This document shows, in pieces, positions 8,586-17,157 of a DNA stretch of 36,847 nucleotides. The stretch comes from Snodgrassella alvi_G (GTDB taxonomy: Bacteria; Pseudomonadota; Gammaproteobacteria; Burkholderiales; Neisseriaceae), in assembly GCA_946478525.1 (NCBI GenBank), contig CAMLCH010000026.1:1-36847 (forward strand). Reading direction: 5' to 3'. Every line of letters begins with the position of its first letter. Within the stretch, counting starts at the first letter, position 1. The translations under genes were made by a program, and so were the position numbers. The notes beneath the pieces were generated by a model. That model had not been told where the DNA came from and searched no databases. It saw only the letters and a program-made list of their open reading frames with translations.

Positions 8586-9305
8586 ATGAATGATTTTACC
8601 GATATAAATAAACAGCAATGGTTAATTAAACCAATTGGTTATGTGCATTCGCCTTATAAACAAAAATTTGGTCTTGCTCGTCAACCTGGTTTAGTGCCAG
8701 TTGCACAAGCTCGTATCGAATTGTTACCAACATTCAATGCCGATTGTGTTCGAGGTTTAGAAGAATATGATTACATTTGGGTACAGTTTGTTTTTCATGG
8801 TGCGATTAACGATGGCTGGTTACCACTGATTCGCCCTCCTAAACTGGGTGGAAAAGAAAAAAAGGGGGTTTTTGCTACTCGCAGTCCACATCGTCCTAAT
8901 CATTTAGGCTTGTCATTACTGAAGCTGGAAGAAATCATTATTGCAGATACTGTATCTATCTATGTCAGTGGAATTGATTTACTTGATCAGACACCAGTTA
9001 TTGATATTAAACCATACCTACCGTTTGTAGAAGCGAAAACACATGTAGCGGGTAGTTATGCACAGGCCAGAGAACTTTTACAAGTTCATTGGTCTGCTGA
9101 AGCTCTTCAACAGTTAAAAGATTTTTTTCTCAATGATGAATTTTATCAATTGGTTAGCCAAAGTCTGGCACAGGATCCGCGTCCTGTTCATCAACACCAT
9201 AAAGACAAAATTTTTATAATGAATCTGTATGACTGGGATATTTTGTTTCAGGTGAATGGTTCGATTGTTGTTGTTACCATGATACGTAAACATGTCGAGG
9301 TTTAA
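8586..9305 (+). CDS. trmO: tRNA (adenine(37)-N6)-methyltransferase TrmO
   Basis: 239 residues, close to the 235 of E. coli TrmO (TsaA/YaeB beta-barrel family). It N6-methylates t6A37 to m6t6A37 in threonine tRNAs using S-adenosylmethionine. Landmarks are IGYVHSPYKQKFG (17-29), ARQPG (31-35), GVFATRSPHRPNHLGLS (94-110) and DLLDQTPVIDIKPYLP (131-146). No strong ribosome-binding site is seen before the ATG. TsaC, which makes the activated group for t6A, is encoded 5 kb away. A run of 7 A, 5 G and 5 T (8857-8873) lies within the coding region. Confidence 0.95.
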   Translation: MNDFTDINKQQWLIKPIGYVHSPYKQKFGLARQPGLVPVAQARIELLPTFNADCVRGLEEYDYIWVQFVFHGAINDGWLPLIRPPKLGGKEKKGVFATRSPHRPNHLGLSLLKLEEIIIADTVSIYVSGIDLLDQTPVIDIKPYLPFVEAKTHVAGSYAQARELLQVHWSAEALQQLKDFFLNDEFYQLVSQSLAQDPRPVHQHHKDKIFIMNLYDWDILFQVNGSIVVVTMIRKHVEV

Positions 9306-9618
9306 ATTGTTTTTCTAATAATAGAATTAATAATAAATGGATGAAGATAAGGACGAAGCCATACATTCGGTGGATAACTCTAAAATCCATTATATTTCAT
9401 GCTATTGTCTGTTGATAACTGCCGAATTTGTTTTGGGAGTGTTTTGTGGATTATGTGGATAACTTTGGTGGTTAATATTAACCCTGTGTATAATTTTCTG
9501 GATTTAAATCATTATAGACCTAATTTATCCCCAATTAGCTAAAATTTATTACTCTTACCATGTAAATTCGCTAATATAGTAGTTGCATTTAAATGATTGA
9601 ATTGATAAGGACGAATAA
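9306..9618. other. trmO-lpxC spacer
   Basis: This 313-base AT-rich gap holds DnaA-box array C and a 14-bp palindrome (described separately) and, in its right part (about 9500-9600), an AT-rich tract that probably includes the lpxC promoter. An AAGGA ribosome-binding site is at about 9607-9611, before the lpxC ATG. Confidence 0.6.
9369..9493 (-). promoter_or_regulatory. DnaA-box array C, same orientation, with palindrome
   Basis: Five box-like 9-mers point the same way: GGTGGATAA (9369-9377), TGTTGATAA (9410-9418), TGTGGATTA (9445-9453), TGTGGATAA (9454-9462, perfect) and TGTGTATAA (9485-9493, consensus). The third and fourth abut head to tail. A perfect 14-bp palindrome GGTTAATATTAACC (9470-9483) fits between the last two. 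Tandem same-orientation boxes are typical of places where DnaA builds a filament. Confidence 0.6.
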
Positions 9619-10536
9619 ATGCTTCAACGTACATTAGCTAATAATATAAATGTAACCGGTGTGGGACTACATTCTGGTGAACGGGTACATCTCGGACTTT
9701 ATCCGGCTGTAGCTAATAGTGGCATTATGTTTCGTCGTACAGATCTTCAGGGTGAACAAAGTCGTATTATTCGTCTGACTCCAGATCTGATTAACGATAC
9801 TCGTCTTTCTTCCACTGTAGTAACTACTGATGGCATCAGAATAGGAACAATTGAACACATCATGTCAGCTTTTGCTGCTTATGGAATTGATAATATTCTG
9901 GTAGAACTTAATGCACCGGAAATACCCATTATGGATGGTTCTAGTTTGCCATTTATTTATTTATTACAAGATGCAGGAGTTATTGATCAAAATGCTGAAA
10001 AACGGTTTTTACGCATTAAAAAAACCGTGACCTTGCAGGAAGGTGATAAATGGGTAAAGTTTACTCCTTATGATGGTTTTCAGGTAACATTAACTATTGA
10101 CTTTGATCATCCGGTATTTAATCGCAGCAATCAGACTTTTCAGATTGATTTTGCCAGTCAGTCTTATATTGATGAAATATCGCGCGCCCGAACCTTTGGT
10201 TTTATGCAGGAAGTGGAACTGATGCGTAGTCATAATTTGGGATTAGGCGGAAATCTCAGTAATGCCATTGTAATTGATGATTTGGATGTATTAAATCAGG
10301 AAGGATTACGCTATCCCGATGAATTCGTTCGGCATAAAATTCTTGATGCAATTGGAGATTTATATATCCTGGGACATCCTATAATTGGTGCTTTTGCCGG
10401 ACACAAATCAGGGCACGCAATTAATAATGCATTATTACGTAAATTACTGGCTGATCAACAAGCTTATGAGTGGGTAACATTTCCAAATAACAAATACTTA
10501 CCTTCTGCATTTCATGCTTTGCCTGAGGTTGCCTGA
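9619..10536 (+). CDS. lpxC: UDP-3-O-acyl-N-acetylglucosamine deacetylase
   Basis: 305 residues, the normal LpxC length. It is the zinc enzyme of the committed step of lipid A synthesis, removing acetate from UDP-3-O-acyl-GlcNAc in the cytoplasm. Zinc ligands are His80 in GTIEHIMSAF, with His239 and Asp243 in VRHKILDAIGD. The catalytic His266 is in GHKSGHAINN, and the EIPIMDGSS loop is at 101-109. AAGGA precedes the ATG. It is monocistronic or leads the small roadblock-like gene 102 bases downstream. It shows the window is from a Gram-negative organism that makes lipid A. Confidence 0.98.
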   Translation: MLQRTLANNINVTGVGLHSGERVHLGLYPAVANSGIMFRRTDLQGEQSRIIRLTPDLINDTRLSSTVVTTDGIRIGTIEHIMSAFAAYGIDNILVELNAPEIPIMDGSSLPFIYLLQDAGVIDQNAEKRFLRIKKTVTLQEGDKWVKFTPYDGFQVTLTIDFDHPVFNRSNQTFQIDFASQSYIDEISRARTFGFMQEVELMRSHNLGLGGNLSNAIVIDDLDVLNQEGLRYPDEFVRHKILDAIGDLYILGHPIIGAFAGHKSGHAINNALLRKLLADQQAYEWVTFPNNKYLPSAFHALPEVA

Positions 10537-10638
10537 GAAATTTAAAGCATTACCAAAGTAAAAATTTTAATTTATACTGGGTATATAAGTTGCATATGTA
10601 TTATAATTTATTTTGTATTTAGGATTAAAGGCAAATAA

Positions 10639-11007
10639 ATGAATTATCAGGTAGTCGTGGCACAATTACTTAATGTTGAAGGAGCATTAGCCGCTGCGGT
10701 AGTTGATTATGATAACGGTATGCTAATGGCTGGCAGCAGTATTATTAAGCTTGATTTAGAAGTAGCAGCTGTAAGCAGTACTGAAGTGATTCGTTCGAAA
10801 ATAAAAACCATGCAAACGCTGGGACTAAATGATGAAATTGATGATATTCTTATCACTTTAGGCCAACATTATCATCTGATCAGACCACTGAGAAAATTGG
10901 GAAGTTTATATTTATATTCTGTATTAGATAATAAACGTGCTAATCTTGCCTTATCTCGTCGTGCTTTGATTGATGTGGAAAAAAAGATGATGCAGACAGA
11001 TGATTAA
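10639..11007 (+). CDS. Roadblock/LC7-like small protein
   Basis: 122 residues with no signal peptide or membrane segment. The pattern resembles a single roadblock/LC7 domain: VEGALAAAVVDYDNGMLM (14-31), a central helix, a strand with LITLGQHYHLIRPL (73-86), then LYLYSVLDNKRANLALSRR near the end. Such domains in bacteria are often regulators of small GTPases or polarity/motility systems. No GTPase or partner gene is adjacent, so the role is unknown. AAAGG precedes the ATG. It is co-oriented with lpxC. The family assignment rests on pattern recognition only. Confidence 0.6.
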   Translation: MNYQVVVAQLLNVEGALAAAVVDYDNGMLMAGSSIIKLDLEVAAVSSTEVIRSKIKTMQTLGLNDEIDDILITLGQHYHLIRPLRKLGSLYLYSVLDNKRANLALSRRALIDVEKKMMQTDD

Positions 11008-12027
11008 CTAATTTTGACGTTATCAATATCGTATCCGGCACGCAGCTAGTTATTATGTAAAAAAATTAACTATAGGCTAAATGCTTTTATTTTTATTCTA
11101 TTTATTAGATATTACTGAATATTACTGAATTAAAATCTTCGCAATGATTCAATTTATTAAACATAATAATGCGAATTTACTTTATGGCAGTAATCTTTGT
11201 GCGTAAATGCATTATTTTTTATAGTAACTGCTTTATGCTTTCTATAAAGGATAAAAAATGAATCAACTATGCTGCCGACTTTAATTTATCTGAATAGTTT
11301 TGCTTTATAAGCACCAATTGATAACTATCCGTTTATAGCAACTGTAGATAATTACTGATAAAAAATACAGACTATGACAAGAATTTCTATTGTCTGTTAT
11401 TTGTTGCTATTTGAGTACAATATTCTTGAATAATTACACTAACATCAATTATAGATTATTTATAAATAGTAAAAAACTAAAATCAAGAGTTGTGTATCTT
11501 GTCGGTCAAAATATTAATATATAATCATATTAAAGAATCGATATAGTAATGAATGTATAAAAATCATAGTTACTGTCGGTAATAAACAAAAGGCAGAAGT
11601 AAGATTGAAAAATGAATAATCATTTGATGTTTTCGTCAGGGAGAGACAAAGGGAGCAGAATAATTGTGGATAAATCTGAATTTGATCGAAGTCGGTCTGA
11701 ATCAAACCTTGGCGCTGAAAAGATTTTATAACTACTTAAAAAATGTAAGTGCAGTTCTAAGACAAAATAAGTATTTAATTAATAATTAAATAGCGAATAA
11801 TTAACAAGACAGTGTTACCTGAGCAGAAAAATACAGCAGTACTGGCAATTGATTTATAAAATCAACGCTACAAATATCGGTTTAATATGCAGTTGTTGAA
11901 TAATATTTTTATATTAATGGTGGCATGATGAATTCCTATGAATAAATATGAATAGGAGTATAATTTTTTACTGCATAAATCATCTTTATGCTAAATGAAT
12001 TAAGACTAATCAATACTTGGTAATTTG
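11008..12027. other. 1-kb AT-rich non-coding gap
   Basis: No gene is recognised here. One perfect DnaA box TGTGGATAA lies at 11665-11673. A short tandem duplication of ATATTACTGA occurs at about 11109-11127. A 63-codon minus-strand frame at 11514-11705 has no family features or ribosome-binding site and is treated as chance. The promoter of the downstream transporter should be near 11900-12000 but was not identified with confidence. Confidence 0.5.
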
Positions 12028-13230
12028 ATGAAAATCGCAGCCACTCTCTCAACTACTCAGCACAGGCTGAGTTTATTTGTCGCCATTATAGCGCTGGCTT
12101 TTGTTTTACGGGGACCACTTACCGGTGTGGGTCCTTTATTACAGAATATTCAGTTACAACTTCAACTCAATGGTTTTCTGGCTGGATTATTAACCACAGT
12201 TCCGTTAATCACATTCGGGATTTTTTCTGTATTTATTCCGCGACTGGCCGCACGATTAGGATCGGAACAGATATTATTTTTTGCCACATGGATGTTAACA
12301 CTGGGCTTATTACTGCGTTGTGGTGGTGGTTTATCACTATTATATATTGGCACTGCATTACTTAGTTGTGCAATTGCGGTGGGTAATGTATTAATACCGA
12401 GTATGGTTAAGCGTTATTTTCCCATGAAAATTGGTTTGGTGACGGCATTCTATGCTTTGATAATGAATGTAGGGGGTGCTGCAGGTTCTGGCTTAAGTGC
12501 GCCATTGGCTCATCATAATCTATGGGGATGGCGTGGTGCCTTATTAATCTGGGTAATACCAGCATTACTGGCTATGATTGTCTGGTGGCTGCCTTTTAAG
12601 GTAGCTCACGCAACCCAGCAAACTGAAATGAAGACTCATCCGGTATCCACTAATTTATGGCTTAACCCGCTGGCATGGCAGATTACACTATTTATGGGAT
12701 TTCAGTCATTTCTGTTTTATTCTACCGTAAGCTGGTTACCACAAATTGTGGCTAAGGCCGGTGTATCGGCAGCAGAATGCGGAGGTTGGCTGGGCATGAT
12801 GCAGTTAGTAATGATACCGGCTAATTTGCTGATTCCCATTTATGCTGCTAGATTAAAGCAGCAGCAATGGATGGGCGCAATGTGTGGAATTGTATTGTTA
12901 ATAGCTGTATTTTTACTTATTTCCCCATGGCGAAGCTGCTATTTTCCTGCTGTTTTATTACTTGGCTTAGGTATCAGCAGTGCTTTTTGTCTGAGTATGA
13001 TGTTTTTTAATTTACGCAGTAATAATATGACAGAAGGTGTTTTGTTATCTGGAATGGCACAAACATGTGGTTATTTACTGGCTGCAATTGGTCCTGTGTT
13101 AATGGGTGCTTTACACGATATGCTCAACTCCTGGTTGCCGTCATTATGGTTAATGGTAATTGCTGCATTGATTATAACCTTTGCTGGTTGGAAAGCCGGA
13201 CAAAACCGTAAATTGGCAGATTTTCAATAA
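12028..13230 (+). CDS. MFS transporter, CynX/NimT (cyanate permease-like) family
   Basis: 400 residues, strongly hydrophobic, with about 12 predicted membrane helices in two halves and a cytoplasmic basic/polar loop near residues 190-210 (HATQQTEMKTH). The first helix carries FVLRGPLTGVGPLL, typical of the CynX/NimT branch of the major facilitator superfamily (cyanate, nitroimidazole or organic acid permeases). The inner-membrane location is clear; the substrate is not. The start is taken as ATG 12028; the TTG immediately before it would add one residue. A hairpin terminator follows at 13242. No cyanase gene is nearby. Confidence 0.88.
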   Translation: MKIAATLSTTQHRLSLFVAIIALAFVLRGPLTGVGPLLQNIQLQLQLNGFLAGLLTTVPLITFGIFSVFIPRLAARLGSEQILFFATWMLTLGLLLRCGGGLSLLYIGTALLSCAIAVGNVLIPSMVKRYFPMKIGLVTAFYALIMNVGGAAGSGLSAPLAHHNLWGWRGALLIWVIPALLAMIVWWLPFKVAHATQQTEMKTHPVSTNLWLNPLAWQITLFMGFQSFLFYSTVSWLPQIVAKAGVSAAECGGWLGMMQLVMIPANLLIPIYAARLKQQQWMGAMCGIVLLIAVFLLISPWRSCYFPAVLLLGLGISSAFCLSMMFFNLRSNNMTEGVLLSGMAQTCGYLLAAIGPVLMGALHDMLNSWLPSLWLMVIAALIITFAGWKAGQNRKLADFQ

Positions 13231-13234
13231 AAAT

Positions 13235-13286
13235 GAAAAAATTATCCACAGCTTTATCCACTATTGTCTGTGGATAAGGCTTTTTT
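13235..13286. terminator. Bidirectional terminator built from two DnaA-box sequences
   Basis: TTATCCACAG (13242-13251) and CTGTGGATAA (13268-13277) form a perfect 10-bp stem with a 16-base loop. T6 follows at 13281-13286 on the plus strand, and T6 follows directly on the minus strand (A6 at 13235-13240). It can stop both the transporter and the converging thiF-like gene. Each arm contains a perfect DnaA box. The thiF-like stop codon (13254-13256) lies in the loop. Confidence 0.75.
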
Positions 13287-14027
13287 ACTGCATACGGTAC
13301 AAGAAGGGTTGGCACTAAGCCGTAGTTTCTGCCATTGAAAATGGCGCGCATCAAAGTGATGTAACCAACAGCCGTCTGGATGAATACCTGCCAGTAATTG
13401 TAAAGCCTCACTGGCCTGGGCTGATCCCATCATACCCAGTAGTGGAGAAAATACCCCGTGTTTAGCACAACTGGCAGCCTGATCATTGATTTCACCATTA
13501 AATAAACACTGATAACAAGGACCTTGTCCGTGACGAAAATCATAAACAGCCAGTTGTCCGGAGAAAACCAGTGCAGAAGCAGAAATCAAAGGTTTATGCA
13601 ATTGCAGACAGACACGATTAATTAGGCTGCGGGAAAAATAATTATCCGTACAATCTAATACCAGATCGACTGATTCGATAAGCTGTTGCAGCAGTAAAGC
13701 ATTGGCTCTGGCCACAACCGGCTGAATCTGTGCCTGTGGATTAAGCTGATGCAAGCGCTTACTTAAGACTGATACTTTATGCTGACCAACATCGCTGTCC
13801 GTAAACCAGAACTGGCGTGATAAATTGCTGAGTTCAATCCGGTCATCATCGACAATGGTAATATGTTGTACCCCACTGGAAACCAGATAACTCAGCGCTG
13901 GATGAGCTAATCCACCGGCACCAATTACCAGAACTCGGCCTGCCAGAATAGCTTCCTGCCCGGCTACGTCCAGTTCATCTAATAAAATATGGCGACTGTA
14001 ACGCAACAATTGTTCATCTGTAATCAT
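13254..14027 (-). CDS. ThiF/MoeB/HesA-family adenylyltransferase
   Basis: 257 residues, the size of MoeB/ThiF E1-like enzymes that adenylate the C terminus of a ubiquitin-like sulfur carrier (MoaD or ThiS) for molybdopterin or thiamin synthesis. RYSRHILL (9-16) is the family start. The nucleotide loop GAGGLAHPALSYL (37-49), DCTDN and the SCAKHGVFSPLLG segment are present. Two CXXC zinc pairs (CYQC and CTVC near the C terminus) are intact. No moaD, thiS or other pathway gene is adjacent, so MoeB versus ThiF is not resolved. Its start is 88 bases from the divergent tsaC. Confidence 0.88.
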   Translation of the reverse strand: MITDEQLLRYSRHILLDELDVAGQEAILAGRVLVIGAGGLAHPALSYLVSSGVQHITIVDDDRIELSNLSRQFWFTDSDVGQHKVSVLSKRLHQLNPQAQIQPVVARANALLLQQLIESVDLVLDCTDNYFSRSLINRVCLQLHKPLISASALVFSGQLAVYDFRHGQGPCYQCLFNGEINDQAASCAKHGVFSPLLGMMGSAQASEALQLLAGIHPDGCWLHHFDARHFQWQKLRLSANPSCTVCSKKALSTDNSG

Positions 14028-14115
14028 CTAGAAAGTATTCCTGCGTAAGAATGCATTATTTTAACTATGGTGAGTGTTATTATAATGATTAACTTATCTG
14101 TTAGAAAATTTATCC

Positions 14116-14688
14116 ATGTCTCACCCAAGTCGCCCCAGTGGTCAATTTCTACATCGTTTACGTGCACATTTACGTCGTGGAGGACTTATTGCCTATCCGA
14201 CTGAGAGTAGTTATGGTTTGGGCTGTCTACCTAATCATATTCGTGCCGTGCGACGTGTGATTGCGTTAAAAAAACGGCCGCAACATAAAGGTTTAATAGT
14301 CATTGGCGCTGATTTTCCGCAGTTGCAATCATTGCTGATGCCATTACTTCCGTCAGAGGTACAGAAAATTAATCAACAATGGCCAGCAGCTAAAACATGG
14401 TTACTGTCAGCCCGACAAGGAAAAATTTTACCTGTATTACGTGGTCAGAATCGTAATACATTGGCGGTACGCGTACCTGCGTTAGCAAATGCGCGCTTTT
14501 TATGTCGGGTTGTCGGTTCCGCGCTGGTATCCACTTCCTGTAATCGAGCCAGAAAAAGAGCCTGTCGTAGTGAGCGAGAAGTTCGTCGTCAATTTGGCCG
14601 GCAAGTTATGATTGTGGGCGGACGTACCGGTGGACAGAAACAGCCGAGTCAAATAATCGATTGGGCAAGTGGTCGTAAAATACGTTAG
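14116..14688 (+). CDS. tsaC: L-threonylcarbamoyladenylate synthase (YrdC/Sua5 family)
   Basis: 190 residues, the same length as E. coli TsaC and without the extra Sua5 domain. It makes threonylcarbamoyl-AMP from threonine, bicarbonate and ATP for t6A37 of ANN-decoding tRNAs. Family marks are GGLIAYPTESSYGLGC (22-37), KKRPQHKGLIVI (52-63), and LAVRVP with SALVSTSCNRA in the C-terminal half. The N terminus and end are rich in Arg. It has no clear Shine-Dalgarno; a DnaA-box-like TTATCCATG overlaps the ATG. It shares an 88-base divergent promoter region with the thiF-like gene. Confidence 0.93.
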   Translation: MSHPSRPSGQFLHRLRAHLRRGGLIAYPTESSYGLGCLPNHIRAVRRVIALKKRPQHKGLIVIGADFPQLQSLLMPLLPSEVQKINQQWPAAKTWLLSARQGKILPVLRGQNRNTLAVRVPALANARFLCRVVGSALVSTSCNRARKRACRSEREVRRQFGRQVMIVGGRTGGQKQPSQIIDWASGRKIR

Positions 14689-15800
14689 CTGAAAAAACTG
14701 CTTTTTTGAATTATTGCTAAATTGGGATGTAAGAAACAGAGGTCAGAGTTAACTATTAATAGGGGTTAATAATGGTCTTTAGTATCGCCAAAATTAATGT
14801 TTGTTAGGTAATTATATGCATTTAAAAGTGAATTAAGACGATAAAATGAATTCTAAACACTATGATCAATTCTATAATAGAATAATATCTATTAATAAAC
14901 AGCATAATACTAATAACTATACTTGTTTATTAAAATTTTTATTATTAAATGAAAAATTATTTAATTTATTCGGAAAATAAAATTTTAACAATGATAAGAT
15001 AGTTGGATATTTATTTTATCTAAATAGTCTTTTTAATTATAGAAGAGAAAAAAACTGCATATTATTATGATAAAGTGCTATTAAAAAGATAGGATTAATT
15101 AGTATGCATAATAAATTTATTTTTGCATTATGAAAAATATGTAATTTTATTAATTATGTAAAAGTAAATATCTACATCAAAATTCATATATATCTTTGTG
15201 ATAATATAGTTTAATAAATCACAACATAACTATGGTCGTTAATTTTATGTTTTCTTAAAAAATTATCGTTTAGTTGTAAAATATATTTATAATTTTTAGT
15301 TTGGTTTTAGTTGTATTTATTGCTCACATATGCAAACTCTAATCTGACAATATCTGTAATCTGGTCGAAAACCATAATATATATTAAATTCAATTTAAAT
15401 TATTTGGCATAATTCGCATAAAAATATGCCCTATCGATATTTTAAAAATAAATCCCCCTGTATATATCGCTTATAACATTTCAAATACAGTAGGTTGCCA
15501 ACATTAAACCCAGAGAAATTTTTATTAAATTGAGTAATAACCACGACTATTATATTATTTGCATTAAACCAGTTTATGAACTATTTAAGCCTTAAGTAGA
15601 GTAGATCAATTACATATCCAGCACTATTACTTGGAGATGTAAAATACTAAAATATAAGTAATATCATTTAATATTTTACTATTATAAAATAAATTATAAA
15701 GTTTTCTGGTTGGAAGAACTTACATTCGTAACGAGTGAAGTAATCTATTTTAAATTTGTCAAAATCTATTACATTAAAAAGGAAATATTCATTTTTTATA

Positions 15801-15947
15801 ATGATGTTTCTACTATTAATATTGTTTCTCCCTGCTCAATATTATTTAAAATATATTATCCTCTTCTTGAACGGTATATTCATATCAAGTTTCTTCAAAT
15901 GGAGTCTAGTTCGGTATATCTATGCATTTTTAGATGTTTATGACTAA
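15801..15947 (+). CDS. Doubtful small membrane-protein ORF
   Basis: 48 codons from tandem ATGs, encoding MMFLLLILFLPAQYYL followed by a second hydrophobic stretch (LKYIILFLNGIFISSFF) and a charged tail ending LDVYD. That would give one or two membrane segments. Upstream AAGGA lies about 18 bases from the ATG, too far to be convincing; an in-frame TTG at 15756 would extend it by 15 residues. It ends one base before a hairpin. Composition in this AT-rich DNA easily produces hydrophobic frames, so it may be chance or a decayed gene. I do not recognise a family. Confidence 0.2.
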   Translation: MMFLLLILFLPAQYYLKYIILFLNGIFISSFFKWSLVRYIYAFLDVYD

Positions 15948-15948
15948 A

Positions 15949-15976
15949 AGGTAAACCAAGATCTGAAGGTTTACCT
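15949..15976 (-). terminator. Terminator of xseB-ispA transcript
   Basis: AGGTAAACC (15949-15957) and GGTTTACCT (15968-15976) form a perfect 9-bp stem with a 10-base loop. On the minus strand it is followed by TTTTAG. It lies about 75 bases downstream of the ispA stop, in the right place and orientation. Confidence 0.65.
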
Positions 15977-16049
15977 CCGAATTTAATTAATTAACATTTA
16001 ACTATATCATTATCAATATCTTTTTTGTTTTTGTTACGCTAGTTTGTGG

Positions 16050-16943
16050 CTAATAATTGCGGTCGATAACAAAATGTGCCAGTGCGCGTAAATGTGCTGC
16101 GCGTTGATCGAATCTATCAAGCGCCGCAATGGATTGATCAATCAGGTTTTTTGCATACTGTCTTGCTGGGTCAAGTCCCATTAAGCTTACATAAGTAGGT
16201 TTGTTTGCCTGAGCATCTTTACCGGCAGTTTTGCCTAAGATGCTGGTTTCCTGCTCATAATCTAAGACATCATCAATTACCTGAAAGGCCAGTCCTAGTT
16301 TAGTTGCATACTGGTCTAGAGCGGTTAATGCAGTATCCTCTATATCTTCACAACACAGTCCACCCAGTGCTACTGAGGCACGGATGAGGGCGCCAGTTTT
16401 GAGCTGATGCATATGTTCCAAACTGGCCTGATCGATATTTTTACCTACATGTGCCAGATCAATGGCCTGTCCACCAGCCATACCCAGACAGCCAGCGGCT
16501 TTAGCCAGTGTTTGTATCATATGTAGTTGTCGTGAAGATTTTAAGGAGGTAGGGTTGCTAAGGAAGGTAAATGCCATGGTTTGCAATGCATCGCCTACCA
16601 GTAAGGCAGTAGCCTGATTATAACGGATATGACAAGTTGGTTTACCGTGACGCAGGCTGTCGTTATCCATTTCCGGCATATCATCATGAACTAATGAGTA
16701 GATATGTATACATTCAACTGCTGCCAGGGCATATTCAACTGCATTGGTATCCGGATTACCCAGTTCTGCAGCTGCTAAAACCAGCATGGGGCGCAGACGC
16801 TTTCCGCCATCTAAGGTGCAGTAACGCATGGCGGCAATGAGATCGGCATCAATCAGATTTTCTGACGGCAACAGTCTGGATAAGGTAATTTCTGTCTGAG
16901 CTTGCGCTTGTTGCTGCCAGATATCAAATTTACTGCTCTGCAT
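16050..16943 (-). CDS. ispA: Farnesyl diphosphate synthase (short-chain trans-prenyltransferase)
   Basis: 297 residues from the ATG at 16943, chosen because AAGGAG lies about 10 bases upstream; a TTG one codon earlier is less likely. It condenses IPP with DMAPP and GPP to farnesyl diphosphate for undecaprenyl and quinone side chains. The first Asp-rich motif HDDMPEMDNDSLRHGKPT starts at about 86 and the second, VIDDVLDYE, at about 222. GGKRLRP lies near 47. The gene overlaps the end of xseB by 14 bases, the usual xseB-ispA order of proteobacteria; dxs does not follow here. Confidence 0.95.
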   Translation of the reverse strand: MQSSKFDIWQQQAQAQTEITLSRLLPSENLIDADLIAAMRYCTLDGGKRLRPMLVLAAAELGNPDTNAVEYALAAVECIHIYSLVHDDMPEMDNDSLRHGKPTCHIRYNQATALLVGDALQTMAFTFLSNPTSLKSSRQLHMIQTLAKAAGCLGMAGGQAIDLAHVGKNIDQASLEHMHQLKTGALIRASVALGGLCCEDIEDTALTALDQYATKLGLAFQVIDDVLDYEQETSILGKTAGKDAQANKPTYVSLMGLDPARQYAKNLIDQSIAALDRFDQRAAHLRALAHFVIDRNY

Positions 16944-17157
16944 CAAGTTTTAACTCCTTTAGTTCGCCGTTATCAAATACCTGTAGTTTTTGTTCGACTT
17001 CGGCAAGCTTTTGCTGGCAATATTGCACCAGTTCTTGCCCCTGCTGATAAGCAGCTAATGCTTCTTCCAGAGGCAAATCATTGTTTTGCATGGATTCGGT
17101 AATTTTTTCCAGTTGTTTCAAAGCTTCTTCATAGCTTTTGGGGGTAAATTTTTTCAT
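16930..17157 (-). CDS. xseB: Exodeoxyribonuclease VII small subunit
   Basis: 75 residues, typical of XseB, the small subunit that coats the large XseA subunit of exonuclease VII, a single-strand DNA exonuclease. The helical hairpin signature is intact: SYEEALKQLEKITESMQN (8-25), LPLEEALAAYQQGQELV (28-44), then C-terminal CQQKLAEVEQKL. It is first in a two-gene operon overlapping ispA. No strong ribosome-binding site is visible. xseA is not in the window. Confidence 0.95.
   Translation of the reverse strand: MKKFTPKSYEEALKQLEKITESMQNNDLPLEEALAAYQQGQELVQYCQQKLAEVEQKLQVFDNGELKELKLDAEQ

Larger units (their letters stand above)
14689..16049. other. 1.36-kb very AT-rich gap
   Basis: This is the longest and one of the most AT-rich spacers. 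Apart from the doubtful small membrane ORF at 15801-15947 and the hairpin at 15949-15976, I see no gene, RNA or mobile-element remnant. Stop codons are dense in all frames. No DnaA boxes of the consensus type were found in it, unlike several other gaps. Confidence 0.55.

Noticed and set aside
11514..11705. 63-codon minus-strand frame
   Set aside because: No start signal or recognisable motif; it spans a DnaA box in a non-coding gap.
13370..13385. GCCGTCTGGA, close to the Neisseria uptake sequence GCCGTCTGAA
   Set aside because: Single near-match inside the thiF-like coding region, with no pairing copy; probably chance.
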